A stretch of DNA of 64,000 nt from Mycobacterium stomatepiae (GTDB lineage Bacteria > Actinomycetota > Actinomycetes > Mycobacteriales > Mycobacteriaceae), in the NCBI RefSeq assembly GCF_010731715.1, contig NZ_AP022587.1, positions 682,001 through 746,000 of the forward strand. The letters are read 5' to 3'. Each line of letters begins with the position of its first letter. Positions within the stretch are counted from its first letter, which is position 1. Position numbers and translations under genes: made by a program. Positions 36,019-47,099 of the stretch are shown here, piece after piece. The notes beneath the pieces were generated by a model, which had not been told where the DNA came from, made no database searches, and was given only the letters and a program-made list of their open reading frames with translations.

Positions 36019-37407
36019 ATGAGCCCCCAGCAAGAACGCACAGCTGAACCGAAGCCACGGCACCGAGTTGTCATCATCGGATCCGGATTCGGCGGACTCA
36101 ACGCGGCAAAGAAACTCAAACGGGCCGACGTCGACATCAAGTTGATCGCCCGCACCACGCACCACTTGTTCCAGCCATTGCTGTACCAAGTCGCCACCGG
36201 GATCATCTCCGAGGGTGAGATCGCTCCGCCGACCCGGGTTGTACTGCGCAATCAGCGCAATGTCCAGGTGCTGCTCGGCAATGTCAGCCACATCGATCTG
36301 GCCAACCAGACCGTCGTCTCGGAGTTGCTCGGCCACACCTACGAAACTCCCTATGACAGCTTGATCGTCGCCGCCGGTGCCGGCCAGTCGTATTTCGGCA
36401 ACGACCACTTCGCCGAGTTCGCACCTGGGATGAAGTCGATCGACGACGCGCTCGAGCTTCGCGGTCGCATCCTGAGCGCCTTCGAACAGGCCGAGCGATC
36501 AAACGATCCCGAACGTCGCAAGAAGCTGCTGACCTTCACCGTTGTCGGGGCCGGGCCCACCGGCGTCGAAATGGCCGGGCAGATAGCCGAATTGGCCGAG
36601 TACACCTTGAAAGGCGCTTTCCGGCATATCGATTCGACGAAGGCCCGGGTGATCCTGCTCGACGCGGCCCCCGCGGTGTTGCCGCCAATGGGCGAAAAGC
36701 TCGGTGAGCGGGCCAAAGCGCGGCTGGAGAAGATGGGCGTCGAGATCCAGCTGGGCGCCATGGTCACCGACGTCGACCGCAACGGCCTCACGGTCAAGGA
36801 TTCCGACGGCACCATTCGGCGCATCGAATCCGCGTGCAAGGTCTGGTCCGCCGGCGTGCAAGCCAGCCGGTTGGGGCGCGATATCGCCGAACAGTCACCC
36901 GCCGAACTCGACCGGGCCGGACGCGTCAAGGTGCTGCCCGACCTGTCGGTCCCCGGCTACCCGAACGTGTTCGTCGTCGGCGACATGGCCGCCGTCGAGG
37001 GCGTGCCGGGAGTCGCGCAGGGCGCGATCCAGGGTGCCAAGTACGTGGCCAGCGCCATCAAAGCCGAACTCGCCGGGGCCGACCCCACCCAGCGTGAGCC
37101 GTTCCAGTACTTCGACAAGGGATCGATGGCCACGGTGTCACGCTTCTCTGCGGTGGCCAAGATCGGCCCCTTGGAGTTCAGCGGCTTCATCGCCTGGCTG
37201 ATCTGGCTGGTGCTGCACCTGGTGTATCTGATCGGCTTCAAGACCAAGATCACCACGCTGCTGTCGTGGACCGTGACGTTCCTCAGCACGCGCCGCGGTC
37301 AGCTGACGATCACCGATCAGCAGGCCTTTGCCCGAACTCGGATTGAACAGCTCGCCGAACTGGCCGCCGAGGCCCGCGAGGACGCGATCACCCGGGCGGC
37401 TAGTTAG
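36019..37407 (+). CDS. ndh: Type II NADH dehydrogenase Ndh
   Basis: Protein of 462 aa, nearly identical in pattern to M. tuberculosis Ndh (463 aa). Two Rossmann folds are visible: RVVIIGSGFGGLNAAKKL (FAD) near residue 17 and FTVVGAGPTGVEMAGQIAEL (NADH) near 175. GYPNVFVVGDMAAVEG near 310 contacts FAD. The C-terminal amphipathic helices (GFIAWLIWLVLHLVYLIGFKTK) anchor the enzyme to the inner membrane. It transfers electrons from NADH to menaquinone without pumping protons. The ATG at 36019 follows AGGAG at some distance. Its 3' end overlaps the convergent ureD stop by 4 nt. Confidence 0.97.
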   Translation: MSPQQERTAEPKPRHRVVIIGSGFGGLNAAKKLKRADVDIKLIARTTHHLFQPLLYQVATGIISEGEIAPPTRVVLRNQRNVQVLLGNVSHIDLANQTVVSELLGHTYETPYDSLIVAAGAGQSYFGNDHFAEFAPGMKSIDDALELRGRILSAFEQAERSNDPERRKKLLTFTVVGAGPTGVEMAGQIAELAEYTLKGAFRHIDSTKARVILLDAAPAVLPPMGEKLGERAKARLEKMGVEIQLGAMVTDVDRNGLTVKDSDGTIRRIESACKVWSAGVQASRLGRDIAEQSPAELDRAGRVKVLPDLSVPGYPNVFVVGDMAAVEGVPGVAQGAIQGAKYVASAIKAELAGADPTQREPFQYFDKGSMATVSRFSAVAKIGPLEFSGFIAWLIWLVLHLVYLIGFKTKITTLLSWTVTFLSTRRGQLTITDQQAFARTRIEQLAELAAEAREDAITRAAS

Positions 37408-38045
37408 CCGACCAGCCGGTCGGCCTGCCAGGTACTGAGCGTCCCCCCAGCCGCTAACGCCAGCACGGTGGACGCACTCGGCATATCGGTGAATTGTGTT
37501 GTCGGATAGCATAATTCGCTGATTATTGCCCGCGGGGCGGCGATGCTGTCGTCGGCCACCGACCCCGCGCCCAACTCCACCCGGTGGCGCAACAGCGGCC
37601 GATCGTGCCGGTTGGCCCGCAGCGATCCGGACCAGAAGCCGTCGCGCTCATTGCACCTGCCGATCTGCACTCGCTCGCGGAAGCGAACGCGACCGTCGTC
37701 GCGCAGCACCAGAGCCACCGTCGACACATGCCGCGCGTCGGCGGCCACAACCGTCGGCTCCAAATCGACATCCAGAGTTCCGCTCACGTCGATGGCCCAG
37801 TCGGCATGCGACGTCGGTGTTTTCGCCCCGGGTAGGACCACGGTGGCGGCGGCACTGCGCAGCTTCAAGACCGCGCCGGCCTCGACGACGACGCGGATGC
37901 TGATGGTGTCGCCGCCCAGCGGGGTGGCTGCCGCCGACACCAGGTGCACCGTGTCGGGTGCGGTGCAGCGGGCCTGGATAGCGCCGCTGCACTGGATGCG
38001 CGGCAACCGGTCACGCAGCGCGACCAGCAAAACCTCAGAATGCAT
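37404..38045 (-). CDS. ureD: Urease accessory protein UreD
   Basis: Protein of 213 aa, near the 208 aa of M. tuberculosis UreD. Family features include [32 protein letters not shown] near residue 42 and [17 protein letters not shown] near 118. UreD binds apo-urease first and, with UreF and UreG, passes nickel to the active site. It is the last gene of the urease operon; its ATG at 38045 overlaps the end of ureG by 11 nt. The stop overlaps the convergent ndh gene. Confidence 0.92.
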   Translation of the reverse strand: MHSEVLLVALRDRLPRIQCSGAIQARCTAPDTVHLVSAAATPLGGDTISIRVVVEAGAVLKLRSAAATVVLPGAKTPTSHADWAIDVSGTLDVDLEPTVVAADARHVSTVALVLRDDGRVRFRERVQIGRCNERDGFWSGSLRANRHDRPLLRHRVELGAGSVADDSIAAPRAIISELCYPTTQFTDMPSASTVLALAAGGTLSTWQADRLVG

Positions 38046-38709
38046 CCGCGGCCAGCTGGGCGTGCACCCACGCCAGCACCTCGGTTGCGGCCGGGTCCTT
38101 GGTCAGTGACTGCAGCACGGTGGGCCGGCCGTCGCGCACGGCGTCGGCGTCGCGGGCCATCACGTCGAGGTCGGCGCGCACCAACGGCGCGAGATCGATC
38201 TTGTTGATTACCAATAGGTCCGAGAAGGTAACTCCCGGCCCGCCCTTGCGCGGCACCTTGTCGCCGCCGGCCACGTCGATGACGAAGATCTGGACGTCCA
38301 CCAAGCCCGACGAGAAGGTCGCGGTCAGGTTGTCGCCGCCCGACTCGACCAGGATCAGGTCCAGCGCGTCGTGCGCGGCGATCAGGTCATCGATCGCGTC
38401 GAGGTTGGCGGTGATGTCGTCACGGATCGCGGTGTGCGGGCACCCGCCGGTCTGCACGGCCGCGATTCGGTCGTTCGGCAGCACCGCATGTTTGCGCAAG
38501 AAGTCGGCGTCCTCGGTGGTGTAGATGTCGTTGGTCAGCACCGCCACCGACAGTTCATCGCGCAACTGCCGGCACAACGCTGCGACCAGTGCGGTCTTCC
38601 CGGAACCGACCGGGCCGCCGACGCCGATGCGCAGCGGCTCCCCCGGTTGCCGGATGCGTTTGGGTCGGTCGGTGTGCGGATGCGGGTGGCTGTGGGAATG
38701 TGCTGGCAT
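38035..38709 (-). CDS. ureG: Urease accessory GTPase UreG
   Basis: Protein of 224 aa. It begins with a His-rich stretch (HSHSHPHPH) that probably binds nickel. The P-loop is [14 protein letters not shown] near residue 30, and the metal-binding CPH motif ([11 protein letters not shown]) lies near 90. NKIDLAPLV gives the guanine-specificity motif. UreG hydrolyses GTP to deliver nickel to urease. It lies between ureF (10 bp upstream) and ureD (overlapping). Confidence 0.96.
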   Translation of the reverse strand: MPAHSHSHPHPHTDRPKRIRQPGEPLRIGVGGPVGSGKTALVAALCRQLRDELSVAVLTNDIYTTEDADFLRKHAVLPNDRIAAVQTGGCPHTAIRDDITANLDAIDDLIAAHDALDLILVESGGDNLTATFSSGLVDVQIFVIDVAGGDKVPRKGGPGVTFSDLLVINKIDLAPLVRADLDVMARDADAVRDGRPTVLQSLTKDPAATEVLAWVHAQLAADAF

Positions 38710-38719
38710 GGCGCTCCTT

Positions 38720-39355
38720 TCAGGACACGAATAGTGGCCGCTCGCGTTCGGTGTGGCGCTGGGCCAAGGTATCGAGCAGGGGGTCCGACAGATCCGCCAA
38801 TCCGGCGGCCGCCTCGGCGGCGGTGCGCTCGCACACCGCCGCCAGCCGGAACGTCAGCGCGGCCACGTCGGCCGGATCCAGCGCCAGCAGCCGCTGCGCC
38901 GCAGTCGCCGAGCCCGTCATCGTGGTGTAGACGATCGCCAGCGCGCCCTGCTCGGGACTCATGCCGCTCACCGCGCCGATCCGTCCGGCCGCGACCGCGA
39001 GATGTGGCCGGGGGCCGAGGTCGTCCCAGCGTTCCTCCGGCCAGACCCGTCGCGCCAGCCGCGCCAACCCGCGGCCCTGGCTGCGCGACGCCTGCCGGGC
39101 AGCCGGCGCCGGTGTGCGGGCATCCGTCTCGAGGTCGGCCTGCTCGGGGTGAAGTTCGTCGCGATGAACCGCGGCCGCGATCGATGCCGTGACCAGTCCG
39201 TGGCAGCGAATCCTGCGGCGCAAGAAGGCTTCCAAGGTCTCGACGTTGACCACCAGGCCGCTGACGACGGCCTCCTCCACGCCGCCCGAGTGCACATGGG
39301 AGCCGGCCGGCAGTCGGGAATCGGCCAGGGTGAGCAGGGTCGCCAGTGCGGACAT
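38720..39355 (-). CDS. ureF: Urease accessory protein UreF
   Basis: Protein of 211 aa, all helical. The N-terminal [24 protein letters not shown] is the UreF signature. It forms the UreD-UreF-UreG complex and gates GTP-dependent nickel insertion. The ATG at 39353-39355 lies 4 bp after the ureC stop, so translational coupling is likely. A longer in-frame extension to 39589 is ureC antiframe sequence and is rejected. The middle region (about 75-95) is Arg-rich and variable in the family. Confidence 0.94.
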   Translation of the reverse strand: MSALATLLTLADSRLPAGSHVHSGGVEEAVVSGLVVNVETLEAFLRRRIRCHGLVTASIAAAVHRDELHPEQADLETDARTPAPAARQASRSQGRGLARLARRVWPEERWDDLGPRPHLAVAAGRIGAVSGMSPEQGALAIVYTTMTGSATAAQRLLALDPADVAALTFRLAAVCERTAAEAAAGLADLSDPLLDTLAQRHTERERPLFVS

Positions 39356-39359
39356 GGGC

Positions 39360-41084
39360 TCAGAACAGGAAATAGCGTTGCGCCATCGGCAGTTCGGCGA
39401 CCGGCTGCTCCTGCCAGACCTCACCGTCGATGCGCACGGTGAACGTATCCGGATCCACTTCGATGTCGGGCAGGGTGTCGTTGAGCGGCAAGTCGCTCTT
39501 GCCGATGCCGCTGGTATTTCGAACCGGCACCAATCGCCGGTTGACCGAGAGCTCTTCGGCCAGGCCGGCCTCGATGGCCTGCGGCGCAACGAAATGCACC
39601 GACGTGGCCGCGGCGGCTACCGGCGCGGCGCCGAACATCGGACGCGGCAGCGCGGGCTGCGGAGTCGGGATCGACGCGTTGGCGTCACCCATTGCCGCCC
39701 AGGCGATCATGCCGCCCTTGAGCACCGCGTGCGGGCGGACCCCGAAGAACGCCGGCTCCCACAGCACCAGATCGGCCAGCTTGCCCACTTCCACCGAGCC
39801 GATCTCGGCGTCGAGCCCATGCGCGACAGCCGGGCAGATGGTGTATTTGGCGATGTAGCGCCGCACCCTCAGGTTGTCGCACCCGGAGTTGTCGCCGGGC
39901 AGCGCACCGCGCCGGCGCTTCATCACGTGCGCGGTCTGCCAGGTGCGCAGTACCACTTCCCCGATGCGGCCCATAGCCTGTGAGTCGCTGCCGATCATCG
40001 AGATTGCGCCGATATCGTGCAGCAGGTCTTCGGCCGCCATCGTCGACGGCCGAATCCGGCTCTCGGCGAAGGCCAGATCCTCGGGCACCTGAGGGTTGAG
40101 GTGATGGCACACCATCAACATGTCCAGATGCTCGTCGAGGGTGTTCACCGTGTGCGGTCGGGTCGGATTCGTGGAACTGGGAAGCACATTCGGCTGGCCG
40201 GCAACCCGGATGATGTCGGGAGCGTGACCGCCACCGGCGCCCTCGGTGTGATACGTGTGGATCGACCGGCCGGCGATCGCGGCCAGCGTGTCTTCGACGA
40301 ACCCCGTTTCGTTGAGCGTGTCGGTGTGCAACGCCACCTGCACCCCGGCTGCGGAGGCAACCTCCAGGCAGGCATCGATGGCCGCAGGCGTGGATCCCCA
40401 GTCCTCATGCAGCTTGAAACCCGAAGCGCCGCCCCGCAATTGCTCCCACAGAGCCTCGCTGCTGACGGTGTTCCCCTTGCCCAGCAGCGCGAAGTTCAAC
40501 GGCCAGCCGTCGAGCGCCTCGAGCATCCGGGCCAGGTGCCACGAGCCCGGTGTCACGGTGGTGGCTTTACTGCCCTCGGCGGGGCCCGTGCCGCCGCCCA
40601 GGATCGTCGTGATTCCGGCCCCGAGCGCCTCGGGCATCAGCTGCGGGCAGATCAGGTGCACATGGCAGTCGACAGCACCCGCGGTGACGATGCGACCGTT
40701 GCCCGCGATGACTTCGGTACCGGGCCCGACCACCAGGTCCGGATGCACACCCGTCATCGTGTCGGGGTTGCCGGCCTTGCCGAGCGCGACGATTCTTCCA
40801 TCGCGAATACCTATATCGGCCTTGATGATTCCCCAATGATCGACGATCACGGCACCGGTGATCACGGTGTCGGGCGCCCCGTCGGCGCGGGTCGCGCGAC
40901 CCTGGCCCATCGACTCGCGCAGCACCTTGCCCCCGCCGAACACCGCCTCGTCGCCGGCCAGTCCCGGTCCCCCGCTACGGTCTTCGGTGATTTCGATCAG
41001 TAAATCGGTATCCGCCAGCCGAATCCGATCGCCGGTGGTCGGCCCGTAGAGCTGGGCGTACCGCTCGCGGGACAGGTATGCCAT
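39360..41084 (-). CDS. ureC: Urease alpha (catalytic) subunit UreC
   Basis: Protein of 574 aa, the family length. All catalytic elements are visible: His141 and His143 (DCHVHLICP), the carbamylated Lys224 (GFKLHEDWG), His253 (ALHTDTLNE), His279 ([10 protein letters not shown]), the flap Cys326-His327-His328 (CHHLNP) and Asp367 (GSDSQAMGR). With UreA and UreB it hydrolyses urea to ammonia and carbamate using two nickel ions. This provides nitrogen and acid resistance. The ureB stop and ureC start overlap as TGATG. The subunit appears intact. Confidence 0.98.
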   Translation of the reverse strand: MAYLSRERYAQLYGPTTGDRIRLADTDLLIEITEDRSGGPGLAGDEAVFGGGKVLRESMGQGRATRADGAPDTVITGAVIVDHWGIIKADIGIRDGRIVALGKAGNPDTMTGVHPDLVVGPGTEVIAGNGRIVTAGAVDCHVHLICPQLMPEALGAGITTILGGGTGPAEGSKATTVTPGSWHLARMLEALDGWPLNFALLGKGNTVSSEALWEQLRGGASGFKLHEDWGSTPAAIDACLEVASAAGVQVALHTDTLNETGFVEDTLAAIAGRSIHTYHTEGAGGGHAPDIIRVAGQPNVLPSSTNPTRPHTVNTLDEHLDMLMVCHHLNPQVPEDLAFAESRIRPSTMAAEDLLHDIGAISMIGSDSQAMGRIGEVVLRTWQTAHVMKRRRGALPGDNSGCDNLRVRRYIAKYTICPAVAHGLDAEIGSVEVGKLADLVLWEPAFFGVRPHAVLKGGMIAWAAMGDANASIPTPQPALPRPMFGAAPVAAAATSVHFVAPQAIEAGLAEELSVNRRLVPVRNTSGIGKSDLPLNDTLPDIEVDPDTFTVRIDGEVWQEQPVAELPMAQRYFLF

Positions 41085-41395
41085 CAGTCGTCCAGCCGTC
41101 CAGGCGAATTCAGGTTCAATCTATGTACTTCGCGGCTTCCGCGCAGCGGAACCAACTGAACATATTGGGGCACACCGGGTTCGAAGCGCACGGCGGTGGC
41201 TGCCGGTACGTCCAGCCGGTAGCCGTGCGCGGCGTCGCGATCAAACGAGAGCGCCGAGTTGGCTTGCGGCAGGTGGACGTGGCTACCCACCTGAACCGGG
41301 CGGTCGCCCACGTTGAGGATCTGCATGCCGATGCGTTCGGCGCCGGCATTGATCTCGATATCACCTGCGCCGTAGAGGATTTCGCCGGGAATCAT
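41084..41395 (-). CDS. ureB: Urease beta subunit UreB
   Basis: Protein of 103 aa. The beta-subunit pattern [38 protein letters not shown] and [17 protein letters not shown] is clear. It is a structural subunit of the (ABC)3 urease. The start is the ATG at 41393-41395, inside an ATGA overlap with the ureA stop. It is translationally coupled with ureA and ureC. Confidence 0.97.
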   Translation of the reverse strand: MIPGEILYGAGDIEINAGAERIGMQILNVGDRPVQVGSHVHLPQANSALSFDRDAAHGYRLDVPAATAVRFEPGVPQYVQLVPLRGSREVHRLNLNSPGRLDD

Positions 41396-41694
41396 AGGAT
41401 CGGGTGGTGGACGGTGACCAGCTTGGTGCCGTCCGGGAACGTCGCTTCGACCTGGACGTCGGCGAGCATTTCCGGCACTCCGTCCATGACGTCGTCGCGG
41501 CCGAGCACCTCGCAACCGCTGCTCATCAGCTCGGTGACGGAGCGGCCGTCGCGGGCGCCCTCGAGAATGTGGTCGCTGATGACCGCTACGGCCTCCGGAT
41601 GGTTCAGCCGCAAGCCCCGGGCGCGGCGACGGCGAGCCAGTTCGGCGGCATACGACAGCAGCAATCGCTCCTGTTCGTGGGGCGTCAGGCGCAT
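41392..41694 (-). CDS. ureA: Urease gamma subunit UreA
   Basis: Protein of 100 aa, the standard size. It begins [20 protein letters not shown] and contains [21 protein letters not shown] and [27 protein letters not shown]. It is a structural subunit of urease and the first gene of ureABCFGD. The thioesterase gene lies 59 bp upstream on the same strand, so the operon may begin there. An in-frame ATG at 41847 would overlap that gene and is rejected. Confidence 0.97.
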   Translation of the reverse strand: MRLTPHEQERLLLSYAAELARRRRARGLRLNHPEAVAVISDHILEGARDGRSVTELMSSGCEVLGRDDVMDGVPEMLADVQVEATFPDGTKLVTVHHPIL

Positions 41695-41753
41695 GGATGC
41701 CGATCCTGCCATGCCACTGCGTCGGTTGCCTCTCGTGGACCTGGTGGTGACGC

Positions 41754-42179
41754 TCAGGCGCCGGTGCGCTGAGCCTCGAGATTCTGTAACCGCACTTGTC
41801 CGCGGGCGACGACGCGATCCTGGTCGTCGGTGATGGTGACCAACCACAACTGCTGGCGCCGGCCGCGATGAATCGGCTCGGTTGCGCCGTAGACGGTTCC
41901 CGAGCGGATCGAACGCAGGAAATCAGTGTTGTTGTTCACACCCACGACTTCGCCGCCGCCTTGTGTGGTGAGCCAGGTATGGGCGGACACGCTGGCCATG
42001 CTTTCCACGATCGCGCAGTAGACACCGCCGTGCACCAGGCCCGTCGGCTGCAGCAGCTTCGGCGTGGCCTCGAGCTGGGCGCGAGCGCCATCGGGGCTGA
42101 GCTCGGTGAATCGCAGGCCGAGCTCGGCATCGAAGGGTGCGGTGAAACCGGCTGGGATCGCATCTGGCGGCTTTGACAC
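41754..42179 (-). CDS. PaaI-like hotdog-fold thioesterase (Rv1847 type)
   Basis: Protein of 141 aa, near the 140 aa of Rv1847. The hotdog signature [21 protein letters not shown] near residue 50, followed by [18 protein letters not shown], is that of acyl-CoA thioesterases of the PaaI/YbdB type. The acidic residue in the central helix (Glu of IVESMAS) is the usual catalytic one. It hydrolyses an aryl- or acyl-CoA in the cytosol; the substrate is unknown. It lies just downstream of the putative MrsI sRNA on the same strand and upstream of ureA. Confidence 0.88.
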   Translation of the reverse strand: MSKPPDAIPAGFTAPFDAELGLRFTELSPDGARAQLEATPKLLQPTGLVHGGVYCAIVESMASVSAHTWLTTQGGGEVVGVNNNTDFLRSIRSGTVYGATEPIHRGRRQQLWLVTITDDQDRVVARGQVRLQNLEAQRTGA

Positions 42180-42204
42180 GCTCTGTTGTCTACACCATCA
42201 GGCG

Positions 42205-42311
42205 ACAAAGAACAGGCGAGCCCCGTGCGTTAAGGCACGGGGCTCGCCGATCGAGTAGACCGGGGGTCACAGCAGCCCTCTGGACACTCCGGCGGTCTGT
42301 TGCGCTCGACC
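42205..42311 (-). ncRNA. mrsI: Putative iron-sparing small RNA MrsI (ncRv11846 homologue)
   Basis: A transcript of about 105 nt is predicted between blaI and the Rv1847-type gene, the same interval and orientation as M. tuberculosis MrsI. Upstream are a -35 TTGCGA (42342-42347) and a -10 TATACT (42318-42323) on the minus strand with an 18-bp spacer that carries an IdeR box. The 3' end is a perfect 14-bp hairpin: arms at 42235-42248 and 42215-42228, loop CTTAAC in the RNA. It is followed by the U-rich tract TGTTCTTTGT. No ORF is conserved in it. In M. tuberculosis MrsI is induced by iron limitation and represses non-essential iron proteins, including bfrA. Ends are estimated from the promoter and terminator. 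Confidence 0.8.
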
Positions 42312-42317
42312 TCCTTG

Positions 42318-42347
42318 AGTATAGGCAAGGCTGTCCTAACTTCGCAA
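42318..42347 (-). promoter_or_regulatory. IdeR-controlled promoter of the putative MrsI RNA
   Basis: ATAGGCAAGGCTGTCCTAA at 42321-42339 matches the 19-bp IdeR consensus at 14 positions, including both outer TAGG/CCTA blocks. It lies between a TTGCGA -35 (42342-42347) and a TATACT -10 (42318-42323) on the minus strand. Iron-bound IdeR would block polymerase, so the RNA should appear when iron is scarce. Confidence 0.82.
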
Positions 42348-42432
42348 GGGGTAGTCTGTAGGCAGACCGACGGGGTTCAGGCATACCGATGGTCGGACAC
42401 CGATTAGCCCGGCTGTCTTTACGACCGCCGGT

Positions 42433-42454
42433 AGTAAGCCGGAGTACGCTTACT
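42433..42454. promoter_or_regulatory. Candidate BlaI operator
   Basis: AGTAAGC at 42433-42439 is repeated inverted as GCTTACT at 42448-42454 with an 8-bp spacer, 26 bp before the blaI start. BlaI repressors bind dyads with TAC/GTA-rich arms and regulate themselves. The position fits an autoregulatory operator. The match to any M. tuberculosis BlaI consensus has not been tested. Confidence 0.45.
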
Positions 42455-42480
42455 TCAACGCTGATGGAGATGAACGAACT

Positions 42481-42873
42481 ATGGCCAAGCTGACACGGCT
42501 GGGGGACCTGGAACGCGCAGTGATGGATCACCTATGGTCCACGCCCGAACCGCAGACGGTCCGTCAGGTACACGAAGCCTTGTCGGCGCGCCGCGACCTC
42601 GCGTACACGACGGTGATGACCGTGCTGCAGCGGCTGGCCAAGAAGAACCTCGTATCCCAGATCCGCGACGACCGCGCGCACCGCTACGCACCCGTGCACG
42701 GCCGCGACGAGCTGGTCGCCGGTCTGATGGTGGATGCGCTGTCCCAGGCCGAGGACTCCGGCGACCGGCAGGCCGCGCTGGTGCATTTTGTCGAGCGTGT
42801 CGGCGCTGACGAGGCTGAGGCGCTGCGGCGGGCGCTTGCCGAACTGGAAGCAAATCACCGCAATACGCCATGA
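42481..42873 (+). CDS. blaI: BlaI/MecI-family transcriptional repressor
   Basis: Protein of 130 aa, near the 138 aa of Rv1846c. The winged-helix region (LERAVMDHLWSTPEPQTVRQVHEAL, then YTTVMTVLQRLAKKNLVSQIRDDRAHRYAPV) is characteristic. The C-terminal helices dimerise. In M. tuberculosis BlaI represses its own operon, blaC and ATP-synthase genes and is released on beta-lactam exposure. It lies 38 bp upstream of the BlaR1-like gene on the same strand, forming a sensor-repressor pair. Confidence 0.95.
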   Translation: MAKLTRLGDLERAVMDHLWSTPEPQTVRQVHEALSARRDLAYTTVMTVLQRLAKKNLVSQIRDDRAHRYAPVHGRDELVAGLMVDALSQAEDSGDRQAALVHFVERVGADEAEALRRALAELEANHRNTP

Positions 42874-42911
42874 GCTGGCGCTAGACCGGCGCTCTGAGGG
42901 ACACTAGTGAT

Positions 42912-43862
42912 GTGTCCGCGTTGGCCTTTACCTTCCTCGCGGTGCTGCTGATTGGCCCAACGCCAGCCCTGTTAGCCCGAGCGTCTTGGCCACTGCGTGC
43001 CCCACGAGCAGCGATGGTGCTGTGGCAAGCCATTGCCGTGGCCGCCGTGCTATCGGCGTTCAGCGCCGGTATCGCGATCGCTACCCGCATTCTGATGCCC
43101 GGCCCCGACGGGCGGCCCACGGCCAGCGTCGTCGGGGCGGCCGGGCGGCTGGGGTGGCCGTTATGGACTGTCTACATCGCCGCCTTCGCGCTGACCGTGC
43201 TGGTGGGTGTGCGCTTGATGGTCGCGGTCTTGCGGGTCGCCATCGCCAATCGGCGCCGGCGGGCGCACCACCGGATGGTGGTCGACCTGGTCGGGGTCGG
43301 ACACGATGCGGCCCTAGCGCAGCCCTGTGCTCGCACCCGTGACCTGCGCGTCTTGGATGTGGCCGAACCGCTGGCCTACTGCTTGCCCGGAGTGCGCAGC
43401 CGGGTAGTGGTCAGCGAAGGGACGCTGAGCACGCTCAACGACGACGAGGTCTCGGCCATCCTGACCCACGAGCGTGCCCACCTGCGCGCCCGGCACGACC
43501 TGGTCCTGGAAGCGTTCACCGCCGTGCACGCCGCATTCCCGCGGTTGGTCCGCAGCTCCAATGCGTTGGGCGCGGTGCAGCTGCTGGTGGAGCTGCTGGC
43601 CGACGACGCCGCGGTGCGTGCGGCTGGGCGCACTCCCCTGGCCCGCGCGCTGGTCGCCTGTGCAGCAGGGCGGGCGCCGTCGGGAGCGCTGGCCGCGGGC
43701 GGTCCCAGCACCGTGGTGCGGGTGCGCCGGCTGTCCGGACGCGGCAACAGCGCGATGCTGTCCGCGGCCGCCTACCTAGCCGCGGCCGCCGTTCTGGTAG
43801 TGCCCACCATCGCGCTGGCGGTGCCGTGGCTCACCGAGCTCAAGCGACTGTTCAACCTGTAG
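42912..43862 (+). CDS. BlaR1-like M56 membrane metalloprotease (Rv1845c type)
   Basis: Protein of 316 aa from a GTG at 42912. Three membrane helices occupy the N-terminal 110 residues and one closes the C-terminus. The zinc protease motif HERAH (ILTHERAHLRARHD) lies near residue 186. Unlike staphylococcal BlaR1 there is no C-terminal penicillin-binding sensor domain. It probably cleaves or signals to BlaI encoded just upstream. The signal it perceives is unknown. No lesions are seen. Confidence 0.88.
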   Translation: MSALAFTFLAVLLIGPTPALLARASWPLRAPRAAMVLWQAIAVAAVLSAFSAGIAIATRILMPGPDGRPTASVVGAAGRLGWPLWTVYIAAFALTVLVGVRLMVAVLRVAIANRRRRAHHRMVVDLVGVGHDAALAQPCARTRDLRVLDVAEPLAYCLPGVRSRVVVSEGTLSTLNDDEVSAILTHERAHLRARHDLVLEAFTAVHAAFPRLVRSSNALGAVQLLVELLADDAAVRAAGRTPLARALVACAAGRAPSGALAAGGPSTVVRVRRLSGRGNSAMLSAAAYLAAAAVLVVPTIALAVPWLTELKRLFNL

Positions 43863-43962
43863 CGCGGCCCCCGGCGAATCCCTTTGGCGGACCCGAACTC
43901 CGCTGTGCCACAGTGTGACGGAAACCGTGTGCCAAAAGTTCTCCAACCTGAGAGGCGAAGAC

Positions 43963-45429
43963 ATGAGTGCCCCGGACTCCAAGGATTCGAAGACTGGTAC
44001 CGCGCAGATCGGCGTCACCGGGCTGGCAGTCATGGGCTCGAATCTCGCCCGCAACTTCGCCCACCACGGCTACACGGTCGCGCTGCACAACCGGTCGATC
44101 GCCAAGACGGACGCACTGCTCAAGGAGCACGGCGATGAGGGCAACTTCGTCCGCTCCGAGACCATCGCGGAGTTCCTGGACGCATTGGAGAAGCCCCGCC
44201 GGGTCATCATCATGGTCAAGGCCGGCGACCCCACCGACGCGGTGATCAACGAGCTCGCCGACGCCATGGAACCCGGCGACATCATCATCGACGGCGGCAA
44301 CGCCCTCTACACCGACACCATCCGCCGCGAAAAGGCGATACGCGAGCGCGGGCTGCATTTCGTCGGCGCCGGCATCTCCGGCGGCGAGGAGGGCGCGCTG
44401 AACGGGCCGTCGATCATGCCGGGCGGCCCCGCCGAGTCGTACAAATCGCTGGGCCCGCTGCTCGAGGAGATCTCCGCGCATGTCGACGGCGTGCCGTGCT
44501 GCACCCACATCGGTCCCGACGGCGCGGGCCACTTCGTCAAGATGGTGCACAACGGCATCGAGTACTCCGATATGCAACTGATCGGCGAGGCTTACCAGCT
44601 GCTGCGCGACGGACTGGGCAAGTCCGCACCCGAGATCGCCGACGTCTTCGCCGAGTGGAACAAGGGCGACCTGGACAGCTACCTGATCGAGATCACCGCC
44701 GAGGTGCTCAAACAGACAGACGCCAAGACGGGCAAACCGCTGGTGGACCTCATCCTCGACGAGGCCGAGCAGAAGGGCACCGGCCGCTGGACGGTGAAGT
44801 CCGCTCTCGACCTGGGCGTGCCGGTCACCGGTATCGCCGAGGCGGTGTTCGCCCGGGCGCTGTCGGGTTCGGTGGCCCAGCGCAAGGCCACCACCGGGCT
44901 CGCCTCCGGCAAGCTGGGCGCCCGACCCGCCGATGCCACCCAGTTCACCGAGGATGTGCGGCGCGCGCTGTACGCGTCGAAGATCATCGCCTACGCCCAG
45001 GGCTTCAACCAGATCCAGGCCGGCAGCATCGAATACGACTGGAACATCACCCCCGGCGATATGGCCACCATCTGGCGCGGTGGCTGCATCATCCGGGCGA
45101 AATTCCTCAACCGCATCAAAGAGGCCTTCGACGAGAACGCCGACCTGCCGACGCTGATCGTCGCGCCGTACTTCCGCGAGGCCATCGAGGCCTCGATCGA
45201 CAGCTGGCGCCGGGTGGTGGTGACCGCCACGCGGCTGGGCATTCCGATCCCCGGGTTCGCCTCGGCGCTGTCGTACTACGACGCCCTGCGCACCGAGCGG
45301 CTGCCCGCGGCGCTGACCCAGGGCCTGCGCGACTTCTTCGGAGCCCACACCTACGGGCGCATCGACGACGACCCGGACAAACGCTTCCACACGCTGTGGA
45401 GCGCAGACCGCACCGAAGTGCCGGCCTAG
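43963..45429 (+). CDS. gnd1: 6-Phosphogluconate dehydrogenase Gnd1
   Basis: Protein of 488 aa, near the 485 aa of Rv1844c. The N-terminal NADP-binding motif GVTGLAVMGSNLARNFAHHG and HNRSIAKTD, the substrate-binding GAGISGGEEGALNGPSIMPGG and GHFVKMVHNGIEYSDMQLI (catalytic Lys) are clear. It oxidises and decarboxylates 6-phosphogluconate to ribulose 5-phosphate with NADP+ in the pentose phosphate pathway. The ATG at 43963 with GAGAGGCGAAG upstream is chosen over an in-frame ATG at 43915. guaB1 follows after 27 bp. Confidence 0.96.
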   Translation: MSAPDSKDSKTGTAQIGVTGLAVMGSNLARNFAHHGYTVALHNRSIAKTDALLKEHGDEGNFVRSETIAEFLDALEKPRRVIIMVKAGDPTDAVINELADAMEPGDIIIDGGNALYTDTIRREKAIRERGLHFVGAGISGGEEGALNGPSIMPGGPAESYKSLGPLLEEISAHVDGVPCCTHIGPDGAGHFVKMVHNGIEYSDMQLIGEAYQLLRDGLGKSAPEIADVFAEWNKGDLDSYLIEITAEVLKQTDAKTGKPLVDLILDEAEQKGTGRWTVKSALDLGVPVTGIAEAVFARALSGSVAQRKATTGLASGKLGARPADATQFTEDVRRALYASKIIAYAQGFNQIQAGSIEYDWNITPGDMATIWRGGCIIRAKFLNRIKEAFDENADLPTLIVAPYFREAIEASIDSWRRVVVTATRLGIPIPGFASALSYYDALRTERLPAALTQGLRDFFGAHTYGRIDDDPDKRFHTLWSADRTEVPA

Positions 45430-46893
<1,464 letters not shown>

Positions 46894-47000
46894 CGGGAAG
46901 GCGCCGTCACGGCTGAACGGGCCAGATGTCTTCGCTACCATATGTGCTTCTAGTTCTTTCCGCCGGCGGCAACGCGCTGCGCGGCATCAAGCGAAAGGGA

Positions 47001-47062
47001 TGACGTGCCGCAGGCACCCGTCGAGCCCGTCGGTCTCCGGGCAAAGCGGATGCCGGCTCGAC
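47001..47062 (+). other. Structured leader upstream of the CNNM/CorC genes
   Basis: In the 206-bp gap after guaB1 several short inverted repeats nest. GTGCC/GGCAC lies at 47005-47017. GTCGAGCC (47020-47027) pairs with GGCTCGAC (47055-47062), enclosing an inner GCCCG/CGGGC pair. The structure ends 37 bp before the start of the first CNNM gene. It could be an untranslated-region control element or a terminator for guaB1. No known riboswitch consensus was recognised, including the magnesium M-box. Confidence 0.4.
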
Positions 47063-47099
47063 CGTCGTCTCCTGGGCCATCGCGATAATCCCGTCCGCC

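Noticed and set aside
46894..47099. Magnesium M-box riboswitch before the CNNM/CorC genes
   Set aside because: Stem-loops are present, but none of the conserved M-box segments could be recognised.
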